Assembly: GCA_030595485.1 (NCBI GenBank)
Contig: JAUVDE010000182.1
Coordinates: forward strand, 1-6,874
Reading direction: 5' to 3'
DNA: 6,874 nt
From: Draconibacterium sp.
Lineage (GTDB): Bacteria; Bacteroidota; Bacteroidia; Bacteroidales; Prolixibacteraceae
The notes below the pieces were generated by a model. That model did not search any database and had not been told where the DNA came from. It saw nothing but the letters and a program-made list of their open reading frames with translations. How positions within the stretch are numbered: position 1 is the stretch's first letter; the number at the start of each line of letters is the position of its first letter. Shown piece after piece: positions 1 through 6,635 of this stretch. Position numbers and translations under genes: made by a program.

Positions 1-3000
1 TGATAATTTCAACTTTACGAAGACAAATTTTCTTAACTGCTCTCTTCATTTTGATTGGAGTGTTGGGTGTTTTCGGACAAAAGTTAATAAAAACAAGTCT
101 GTTTTTAGCCGGCAATACAGCTCCTTCAAATAATGAAGAACAAACACAATTTTTGAATGAATTGACAGACTTAAATCATCCATATTCTTTTGTTTTTCTG
201 GGGAATTATTCAAGCTTTACTACCAACAATGATGAAATTCAGTTTAGCTTTTATCCGGATAAAATTGCCAAACAAGGTAGCAAACTCCTTTTCACACAAG
301 GTCCGAAAGAATGGGGGAAAGACAAAAAACACACAAAAAAAGTAGTTAAAGCTTTACATGCCCATTTTCAGAACAATGAAGTTTACACCACCGATTGGGG
401 TTGCCCCGGACCGACAGAAGTAGAGATAAACGATGAGCTAATTGTAATTTTATTCGATACTTATTGGTGGCTTACAAATATGGATACCCGCTACAAAAGA
501 TGTGGTATTGTAGAAGACCAAGATGTATTTGTTTGGTTACAAGATGCGCTTCGACGAAATGCAAGTAAAACGGTGGTTGTTGCGGGCTACCACCCTATCG
601 AATCCTACGGTCGCCATGCCGGAAATATGCCCACTCTCACTAGCATTATTGGCTTTCCGTATGGCGCTTATAAAAATCTGATTGGCGACCAAGACGACCT
701 TGCCCATCCTGAATACAAAAACCTTAGGCAACAATTACATTCCATTTTAACCCAGTTTCCGAATGTAATTTATGCATCGGCACTGGAAAACAGTTTGCAG
801 TACATAAAACACGATAATATTCACCAAATAATTAGTGGCTCTCTGCATAATCAAAGCTATGTGAACACTAATAAACCTGAATTTGGGAGTAAAGAAGCGG
901 GCATTTCACGGCTCGATATTTATGAGAATGGTGATGTATTTTTAAATTTCTTTTCAATTGAAAAGGGGGCCAAAGAACCTATTTACACTCAAAAGCTTTT
1001 TACACAAAAAACCGTTTCTGACGCCGATGTAAGGACTGAACGCAATAATCTATTTGCCGAACCTACCGCAATAAAACACGCAAGTACCTATTACTTAGCA
1101 GAAAAAGGCTATAAAAAATGGATGGGCAAAAACTACCGCGAAGTGTGGGCAACGCCAGTCGAAGCTCGTGTTTTCGATATTACCAAAGAAAACGGAGGAA
1201 TGACCATCTTAAAACGTGGTGGCGGACAGCAAACCAAATCGGTTCGTATGAAAACTACCGATGGCAAACAATATGTACTACGCTCATTGGAAAAATATGC
1301 CGAAGGTGCCATGCCCGAGGAAATGAAAAAGACATTTGCCAAAGACATTGTACAAGACCAGATTTCAGCAGCGAATCCATACAGTGCAATGCCTGCAGCA
1401 GTTTTAGCCGAGCATGCGGGTGTATTTCACACCAACCCCGAAGTAGTTTTTGTACCGCAAGACCCCCTTTTTGAACAGTACAAAGAAGACATGCACAGTG
1501 GTTTGTTTTTGTATGAAGAACGCCCTGCAAAAAACCGTAAGGATGTGAAAAGCTTTGGCTATTCGAAAAATATTGTAAACACCGACGAGGTAATTGAAAA
1601 AACCACCACCAGTGAAGATTTCCAGGTGGACCAACAAGCAGTGCTCAGAGCAAGGCTTTTAGATATTTATATAAACGATTGGGATCGCCACGACGACCAA
1701 TGGCGATGGGCATCGTTTAAAAAAGATGGACTCACCATTTACCAACCTATTCCGCGTGACCGCGATCAAACCTTTTTTGTAAATCAGGGGATTTTACCCG
1801 GGATTGCGGCGCAGCCTTTTGCTATGCCTAAGCTTCAGAATTTTCAGCCACGAACAAAATACATTATTGGCTTAGGATTTAATGCCCGTTATTTCGATCG
1901 CTCCTTCCTTACTCAAATGGACTGGAACGATTGGAAAGCAACTACTGCTGATTTAATGGAACGAATGACTCCGGAGGCAATTAATGAAGCAGTTTCAACT
2001 TTTCCAAAAGAAGTAAAAGCAATGGTGGCTGATTCAACAGCTAAAATACTATTGGCGCGACGTGATTTTATGAATGAAATGGCGCGTGAGTATTACCTCT
2101 ATCTTTCAAAGAGAGTAAATATTACCGGAACCGACCGAAAAGATTTATTCGAAATAAAACGCCTGAATGATTCGGATACAGAAGTTAGCGTGTATCATAT
2201 AAAAAAAGACGGTAGCAAAGGAAAACAAATATATAATAGAACAATTAAAACCAGCGAGACCAAAGAAATTGTTTGCTACGGTTTAGATGACAAAGACCGT
2301 TTTGAGATTTGGGGTGAAGTAAAAAAAGGACCAATTGTACGTATTATAGGTGGGCAAGATAAAGATGTGCTTGTTGACCATTCGAAAGTAAGTGGCTTAG
2401 GTAAAAAGAATCAGGTTTACGACCTAAAAAAGAGTACCGTAATTGAAGGTGGTGATGAAACAAAACGAAACCTTACAAATAATAAAATAGTTCACGAATA
2501 CGACCGAAAATACTTTCTTCGCGATGTTGGAATGCCGCTGGCAACGGGCGGTTTTAATGCCGATGACGGTGTTTATTTGGGCTACGGCCGTTCGTGGTAT
2601 TTCCAGAAATTCCGCCGCGATGTTCGGGCTTCGGTTTTAGGCGATTATGCATTTAAAAACTCAGCTTTTAATGTGAGGGCTCAATACGAATCGCTTTCAA
2701 CCAACCGGGGACTCGACATTATTGTGGGAACCGATATCAGTGGCCCAAATTATACAACCAACTACTTTGGTTTGGGTAACGAAACCGAAAATGAATTGGG
2801 TGATTTAGATTATAAACATTTTAAAACAAAACAACGCCGATTGGTGGCCGATTTCAGCCTACAAAAACGTTTTGGGAAATCGGTTTGGGCACGGTACGAT
2901 AGGGAAGGACTGCACCAGGACCACCCCATAAATGAGCATAAACTTGGGCTGCATTTTAAATGGAGGTTAAACGACACACAAAGCCTGGAAGATAAATTTA

Positions 3001-3614
3001 TTACCGACTTTGAAAACAACGATTTAAGTCCAGAGAATCTGGGACAAAAACAATATGCTGTTGCTGGAGCTTATTACAAATATCAGAAATTAAACAAAGA
3101 TTTTCGCCCAACACGTGGATTTGTGGTAGATGCCAGCGCCAATCATCACTTAAATATCGAAGGAAACGAACCCGATTTCACCAAAGTTACCGGCTCGTTT
3201 GCCACTTTAATTAGCTTTAATAAATATCCTAGAACTGTTTTGGCGTTTCGTGCAGGTGGAGAGAAAATATTTGGGGATTATTATTTTCAAGATGCAGCCA
3301 TTTTAAATGGAAAAACCAACTTGCGAGGATATCGCGAGACACGCTTTTATGGCGATGCCTGTGCCTATTTTAATACTGAAGCACGCATAAAACTATACGA
3401 TTTTAAAAACTACCTATTAACCGGAGAGATTGGGATTTTACTTTTCGATGATATTGGTCGGGTTTGGTTAGATGATGAAGCTTCGAACCAATGGCACAAT
3501 GGATATGGTGGAGGAATTTGGTTGTCGCCTTTTAAAATGGCCATTATTACGGCAACCGTAAACAAAAGCAAAGAAGATATGTTGATACAATTTAATTTTA
3601 GTTACCTGTTTTGA
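1..3614 (+). CDS. Metallophosphoesterase-like / kinase-like / Omp85 (BamA-TamA type) outer-membrane beta-barrel fusion protein, 5' end clipped
   Basis: A large outer-membrane protein. The frame is open to the left edge and starts as xTG, IISTLRRQIFLTALFILIG..., so the start is probably an ATG whose A lies one base before the window. This gives 1,204 residues (numbering used here) and a complete signal peptide: RR at 7-8, a hydrophobic core, and cleavage near VFG|QK at about 26. A TTG at base 51 would remove the charged n-region and is less likely. Residues about 30-320 follow the calcineurin-like metallophosphoesterase pattern (FLAGN 35-39, FLGNY 66-70, GYHPIESYGRHAG 196-208, SALENSLQYI 260-269), but most metal ligands are gone. 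Residues about 406-593 carry a GGG loop, YVLRSLEK, NDWDRHDDQWRW and PIPRDRDQ, resembling HipA/FAM20-type kinases. A beta-rich linker (about 768-793, ending IRIIGGQDKDVLVD-like) precedes a barrel from about 847 to the end, with the Omp85 motif LRGYRETRFYGDA (1108-1120) and terminal FNFSYLF. No POTRA repeats are evident. The barrel assignment is firm. The substrate is unknown. Confidence 0.93.
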   Translation, partial: IISTLRRQIFLTALFILIGVLGVFGQKLIKTSLFLAGNTAPSNNEEQTQFLNELTDLNHPYSFVFLGNYSSFTTNNDEIQFSFYPDKIAKQGSKLLFTQGPKEWGKDKKHTKKVVKALHAHFQNNEVYTTDWGCPGPTEVEINDELIVILFDTYWWLTNMDTRYKRCGIVEDQDVFVWLQDALRRNASKTVVVAGYHPIESYGRHAGNMPTLTSIIGFPYGAYKNLIGDQDDLAHPEYKNLRQQLHSILTQFPNVIYASALENSLQYIKHDNIHQIISGSLHNQSYVNTNKPEFGSKEAGISRLDIYENGDVFLNFFSIEKGAKEPIYTQKLFTQKTVSDADVRTERNNLFAEPTAIKHASTYYLAEKGYKKWMGKNYREVWATPVEARVFDITKENGGMTILKRGGGQQTKSVRMKTTDGKQYVLRSLEKYAEGAMPEEMKKTFAKDIVQDQISAANPYSAMPAAVLAEHAGVFHTNPEVVFVPQDPLFEQYKEDMHSGLFLYEERPAKNRKDVKSFGYSKNIVNTDEVIEKTTTSEDFQVDQQAVLRARLLDIYINDWDRHDDQWRWASFKKDGLTIYQPIPRDRDQTFFVNQGILPGIAAQPFAMPKLQNFQPRTKYIIGLGFNARYFDRSFLTQMDWNDWKATTADLMERMTPEAINEAVSTFPKEVKAMVADSTAKILLARRDFMNEMAREYYLYLSKRVNITGTDRKDLFEIKRLNDSDTEVSVYHIKKDGSKGKQIYNRTIKTSETKEIVCYGLDDKDRFEIWGEVKKGPIVRIIGGQDKDVLVDHSKVSGLGKKNQVYDLKKSTVIEGGDETKRNLTNNKIVHEYDRKYFLRDVGMPLATGGFNADDGVYLGYGRSWYFQKFRRDVRASVLGDYAFKNSAFNVRAQYESLSTNRGLDIIVGTDISGPNYTTNYFGLGNETENELGDLDYKHFKTKQRRLVADFSLQKRFGKSVWARYDREGLHQDHPINEHKLGLHFKWRLNDTQSLEDKFITDFENNDLSPENLGQKQYAVAGAYYKYQKLNKDFRPTRGFVVDASANHHLNIEGNEPDFTKVTGSFATLISFNKYPRTVLAFRAGGEKIFGDYYFQDAAILNGKTNLRGYRETRFYGDACAYFNTEARIKLYDFKNYLLTGEIGILLFDDIGRVWLDDEASNQWHNGYGGGIWLSPFKMAIITATVNKSKEDMLIQFNFSYLF

Positions 3615-4231
3615 AAAAACTTTTTGTAGCATTCATTTTTATCCTTTGTACGAATTCCTTTGCTTCTGGACAAGAGGTGATTCTAATTCGGCATGCAGCT
3701 GTTTATATGGAACATCCCGGATGGATGAGTCGAAAAAATGCTGCGAATTTACGCGAAGCTTATGATTCAGCACCGGTTCACCAATTTAATCCTGATACGG
3801 TTTTAGCAAAAATCTCAAAGCGAATTGCTGACACAGTTTATGTTAGTGGCTTGCCGCGTTCAATTGCTACGGGTTTAAAACTATTTGGCGATTCAGCGCA
3901 AATTGTGTCGCTCGACCTACTAAACGAATTTGAGTTGCATGTAGTTTGGCTACCGGCTTACTTGCCCTATAAAGGATGGACAGGTTTTTCGAGAGTTTTA
4001 TGGTTGCTCGGCAGAAAACACCATGGAACAGAATCGTATGACGAAGCAAAAAAGAGAGTGAAGCTGGTTTGCGATTTTATAGAACAAAAAGCAAATAATC
4101 AGAAGCAAGTTATTTTAGTAACGCATGGTTTTCTTAACCGAAACATAGCCAAAGAGTTAGAAAAAAGAAAGTGGACAATCACCCAAAATGAAGGAAAGAA
4201 AAACCTGGGGGCGACCATATTAAAGAAATAA
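3611..4231 (+). CDS. Secreted histidine phosphatase (phosphoglycerate mutase-like) superfamily protein
   Basis: A 206-residue predicted periplasmic phosphohydrolase of the histidine phosphatase superfamily, which works through a phosphohistidine intermediate. The signal peptide is MKKLFVAFIFILCTNSFASG, followed by QE. The catalytic motif LIRHA (R27, H28) comes directly after it. VYVSGLPRSIATG (76-88) supplies the second arginine (R83), LNEFEL (104-109) the acidic residue, and VTHG (170-173) the second histidine (H172). All core catalytic residues are therefore present. The insert WLPAYLPYKGW (113-123) and ESYDEAKKRV (141-150) form the cap and substrate region. The start is TTG at 3611, overlapping the TGA of the upstream gene as TTGA, which implies translational coupling. 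The first in-frame ATG encodes Met33, beyond RHA, so it cannot be the start. The substrate is not evident from sequence; secreted phytase-like or sugar-phosphatase activity are possibilities only. Confidence 0.9.
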   Translation: MKKLFVAFIFILCTNSFASGQEVILIRHAAVYMEHPGWMSRKNAANLREAYDSAPVHQFNPDTVLAKISKRIADTVYVSGLPRSIATGLKLFGDSAQIVSLDLLNEFELHVVWLPAYLPYKGWTGFSRVLWLLGRKHHGTESYDEAKKRVKLVCDFIEQKANNQKQVILVTHGFLNRNIAKELEKRKWTITQNEGKKNLGATILKK

Positions 4232-4252
4232 ACAAAACCCATTTACGTTCTA

Positions 4253-5311
4253 GTGCTTGTGAGAATTCAACTAATATTATATATAATCCTTCTAACATTC
4301 GTTTGTCAGGCTCAAGAGCTTGATACGCTTGAAAAATGCGATTGGACACCTCTGTTTGAGAATGATCTCCCAAAAAAGTTTCTCTACTTTAAATACGAAG
4401 GACCCTTTCAGTATAACATCAGTTCCACTTCCGATTTAGAGGAGATTGGCGATGGTTCGGCTGAGATTACAGGAAATCAAACGGCAACGGTACGTTTAAA
4501 ATTTCCTATTCTGAATAAAAACCGGGTCATTTTATCCGGTGGTTTACGCTATAGCAACGAGCAGTTTTATTTTGAAGATCTCGAACCCGACGATTATCCC
4601 TTGTATGTTGGCTTAAACGACAGAAATCTACGAAGCTTAGGACTCGATTTTAAAGGAATGTTCCATTTAAAAGGGAATAAATCGATAATAATGCAAACGG
4701 CATGGAATCTTGCTGGTGACTTTCATTTAAGTGGTGAGAAATATTTCAAAATTAGCGACCTGTTAAAATCTTCCTTAGCATTAGGTTACGCTGTTCGGAA
4801 AGATGCCAATACATACTATGCCTTTGGAGCCTATTTTGGGTACACCTTCGGAGACCCAGCCTTATACCCGGTTTTTAATTACTCCAAACGTTTTAACAAT
4901 AACATTGGAATAGACCTTTTGCTTCCGCAGGGAATTAAAATATGGAAAAAGTTTAGCAATAATTTTTATGTTTTGGGCGCTGCCGAAATTTCAGGAACAA
5001 GTTACACGGTTCGGGTTGATGACTCCATATTATCTGAAGCAGAAAGTGTTCAATTGCGTCAATCAACAATTGATGCCACGCTTGGTGTGCTGGCAAAAAT
5101 CAATAAATGGGCTGGAGTTGAAGCACGTTTTGGTTATTCAAACAACATTAACTTTAATATTACCGAATCGAATTTTGTTGAAGGTAGCACTCTCCCAAAA
5201 CCCGATACCGATTATCTGATTAAATCAACTGTTTCAGGGGCTCCTTATTTTAGCATTTCCTTGTTTTTGGCAGTTCCTAAAGATTTAATGAAACGGATGG
5301 TGGATAAATAA
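4253..5311 (+). CDS. Outer-membrane beta-barrel protein, DUF6268-like
   Basis: A 352-residue exported protein dominated by alternating amphipathic strands, as expected of an outer-membrane barrel. The N-terminus is a hydrophobic signal peptide, with cleavage likely after CQA at about residue 20 and mature QELD. Strand-rich segments include TVRLKFPI (79-86), RVILSGGLRYS (91-101), SSLALGYAVR (173-182), TYYAFGAYFGYTFG (187-200) and a late SISLFLAV (334-341). The stretch ALYPVFNYSKRF followed by IGIDLLLPQGIKIW (203-231) resembles DUF6268 barrels, a family of unknown function. No ATG precedes the signal peptide. The start is GTG at 4253, or GTG at 4259, which would give MRIQLILYIILL. The gene begins 21 bp after the histidine phosphatase stop with no visible terminator between, so it is probably co-transcribed with the two genes upstream. 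The chain runs 11 residues past the last strand instead of ending in an aromatic residue. The barrel class is well supported; the family name is moderately supported. Confidence 0.8.
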   Translation: MLVRIQLILYIILLTFVCQAQELDTLEKCDWTPLFENDLPKKFLYFKYEGPFQYNISSTSDLEEIGDGSAEITGNQTATVRLKFPILNKNRVILSGGLRYSNEQFYFEDLEPDDYPLYVGLNDRNLRSLGLDFKGMFHLKGNKSIIMQTAWNLAGDFHLSGEKYFKISDLLKSSLALGYAVRKDANTYYAFGAYFGYTFGDPALYPVFNYSKRFNNNIGIDLLLPQGIKIWKKFSNNFYVLGAAEISGTSYTVRVDDSILSEAESVQLRQSTIDATLGVLAKINKWAGVEARFGYSNNINFNITESNFVEGSTLPKPDTDYLIKSTVSGAPYFSISLFLAVPKDLMKRMVDK

Positions 5312-5312
5312 G

Positions 5313-6449
5313 CTAATCAAAAAAATCCAAACTCCACTCGTCCATCCACTCCAAATACGGTATTCCTTTTTCATCGAACTGAACAGGCAACCAAATGTAG
5401 CGTCCATCAATGGCGTCCTCCGGCATCCAGCGGTCACCCATATATATAAAAGCATCTTTCTTCCCTATAACCGGGATAACGTAGGTACTTTGCGAATCAA
5501 AACTCACTTTCATCTCGTCTTCAGTTCCTTTAAACGGATTACCCAAATTTGTCCATGGTCCCATAATATTATTTGCAACAGCAGAGCGACCCGGATTTGG
5601 TGCCCAGCCCGTGCAACCCGAAGCGAACATGTAATACTTTCCGTCCTTTTTAAAAATGGCAGGTGCTTCGTTACTTTCATCCGGAAAAACCCGTACGTAG
5701 TTATCCCTGAAATTTAGATAGTCATCCGTTAATTCCCGTATATGCAAAGTTCCGTTTTCTTCCGAAGCGGCAATGTGATAGGCTTTTTCATCGTCGTCTA
5801 CAAACAATGTCATATCGCGGCTCATTTGACCACCTTCAAAATCGCGTTTTAAAAACATTCCATTTACAACTGCTGTTCTTCCTTCATCTGTCCAGCGCTT
5901 CATTTTGTAGTCATACTCAACAGTCTTTTGTTCTTTCGTAAAATTGGCTGGCCATTGCCCAGCATTGGGACGCAAACTTTTTACAAAAGTATAGGGTCCG
6001 GTTACTTTATCGGCAACTGCCAAACCTGTTCGGGCCGCTAAATACCCTTGTCCCTTTAACTCCAAATGAAACCACATTACAAACTTTTTAGTGGTTTTGT
6101 TATAAATTACTTTAGGGCGTTCCAAAACACATCCTTCCGTAATATCGTGCTTAAGGTCATCTTTAATAATTTCCAGTGCAATCCCCTCATCTTTCCAATC
6201 CGTTAGATTTTTCGAAGAATAACAATGCACGCCAACCATGGCTTTATTCCCGGCTTTGCCCTCAATTTTATGTTCTCCAAACCAGTAATATTTACCCTCG
6301 TGAAATAACATTCCCCCACCATGAGCGTTGACATGGATTCCGTTATTATCAGGCCATATTTCGCCTGACTTAATTGTTTTTGATTCTTGTTCACACGAAA
6401 AAAACAGAAGAAGAATTAATGCTGACAAAGTTGAATGAAAGTTTTTCAT
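5313..6449 (-). CDS. Glycoside hydrolase family 43 lipoprotein, probably GH43_24 exo-beta-1,3-galactanase-like
   Basis: A 378-residue secreted glycosidase with a lipoprotein signal: a hydrophobic stretch ending LLLFFSC, lipid-modified Cys19, then EQESK. It should be anchored in the outer membrane or periplasm. The rest is one five-bladed GH43 propeller with no carbohydrate-binding module. Diagnostic segments are HVNAHGGGMLFHEGKYYWFGE (39-59), VHCYSSKNLTDWKDEGIAL (74-92), VLERPKVIYN (108-117), SRDMTLFVDDDEKAY (210-224), NEAPAIFKKDGKYYMFAS (260-277) and FDSQSTYV (317-324). The usual N-terminal Asp base of GH43 is absent, replaced by the NAHGGG region. Glu110, Asp212, Glu261 and Gln320 match the arrangement known for exo-beta-1,3-galactanases, where Glu is the acid and Gln takes the base role. 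GH43_34 enzymes share the NAHGGG start, so subfamily and substrate remain open. The stop codon (TAG) lies 1 bp from the convergent beta-barrel gene. Confidence 0.9.
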   Translation of the reverse strand: MKNFHSTLSALILLLFFSCEQESKTIKSGEIWPDNNGIHVNAHGGGMLFHEGKYYWFGEHKIEGKAGNKAMVGVHCYSSKNLTDWKDEGIALEIIKDDLKHDITEGCVLERPKVIYNKTTKKFVMWFHLELKGQGYLAARTGLAVADKVTGPYTFVKSLRPNAGQWPANFTKEQKTVEYDYKMKRWTDEGRTAVVNGMFLKRDFEGGQMSRDMTLFVDDDEKAYHIAASEENGTLHIRELTDDYLNFRDNYVRVFPDESNEAPAIFKKDGKYYMFASGCTGWAPNPGRSAVANNIMGPWTNLGNPFKGTEDEMKVSFDSQSTYVIPVIGKKDAFIYMGDRWMPEDAIDGRYIWLPVQFDEKGIPYLEWMDEWSLDFFD

Positions 6450-6473
6450 TTTAAAATTTTATTCTGGTTAAAT

Positions 6474-6487
6474 ATTTCATATGAAAT
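6474..6487. promoter_or_regulatory. 14-bp perfect palindrome, candidate operator
   Basis: ATTTCATATGAAAT reads the same on both strands. It lies 25-38 bp upstream of the GH43 ATG, where a dimeric regulator could overlap the promoter or 5' leader. It is AT-rich, so chance occurrence is possible. A regulator is not identifiable in the window. Confidence 0.35.
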
Positions 6488-6519
6488 CCAATAAATCTCG
6501 TAAAAAATGAAAGTATTAT

Positions 6520-6539
6520 GATTATAGATGTCTATAATC
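6520..6539. promoter_or_regulatory. 20-bp inverted repeat, candidate operator
   Basis: GATTATAGA and TCTATAATC are perfect 9-bp inverted arms separated by TG. The spacer is too short for a good hairpin loop, which favours a protein-binding site for a dimer over a terminator. It lies 71-90 bp upstream of the GH43 start and its right arm runs into the heptad repeat run. Confidence 0.5.
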
Positions 6540-6573
6540 TTGATACTCGCGTCTTGATACTTGATACTGAATA
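6532..6573. repeat. Tandem heptamer run, consensus CTTGATA
   Basis: Six consecutive 7-bp units all begin with CT: CTATAAT, CTTGATA, CTCGCGT, CTTGATA, CTTGATA, CTGAATA. Three units are identical and CTTGATACT occurs at 6539, 6553 and 6560. The strict 7-bp register shows tandem duplication with divergence. It could be a small intergenic repeat of the host genome, a slippage-prone spacer, or a series of binding sites upstream of GH43. Confidence 0.6.
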
Positions 6574-6635
6574 ATCACAAATCTTATAATTAAAAAATTC
6601 CAGCTTAATTCCAAAGCATCATCTTTCCTATTAAA

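Larger units (their letters stand above)
6450..6635. promoter_or_regulatory. Intergenic region upstream of the GH43 gene
   Basis: An AT-rich 186-bp gap between the TPR-protein stop and the GH43 ATG, both genes on the minus strand. It holds two perfect palindromes and a heptad repeat run, listed separately. I found no convincing Bacteroidota promoter (TAnnTTTG with an upstream TTG) by eye, no Shine-Dalgarno sequence before the GH43 ATG, no tRNA, and no strong hairpin-plus-T terminator after the TPR gene. It probably contains the GH43 promoter, judging from its length and the clustered symmetric sites. Confidence 0.45.

Noticed and set aside
1118..1530. Open frames of 70-120 codons on both strands inside gene 1
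   Set aside because: They overlap a continuous, recognisable coding frame, have Cys/Arg/Ser-rich compositions without domain signals, and no start context. They are out-of-frame shadows.
51..3614. Gene 1 as the essential BamA
   Set aside because: There is no sign of POTRA repeats before the barrel. The N-terminal half is phosphoesterase-like and kinase-like, which does not fit BamA.
4968..5219. An 83-codon plus-strand frame inside the beta-barrel gene
   Set aside because: It lies wholly inside the barrel frame, and its sequence has no signal peptide or recognisable motif.
5295..5347. GGATGG and CCATCC as a possible terminator hairpin at the convergent junction
   Set aside because: The 6-bp arms are separated by about 40 bases and no T-run follows the stem, so this is likely chance.
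6532..6573. Heptad repeats as a CRISPR fragment
   Set aside because: The units are 7 bp and directly adjacent with no spacers, and no cas genes are present.
6590..6635. Terminator for the TPR gene around the AATTAA/TTAATT arms and T-run
   Set aside because: The arms are short and purely AT with a long loop, so the predicted stem would be too weak to support a call.
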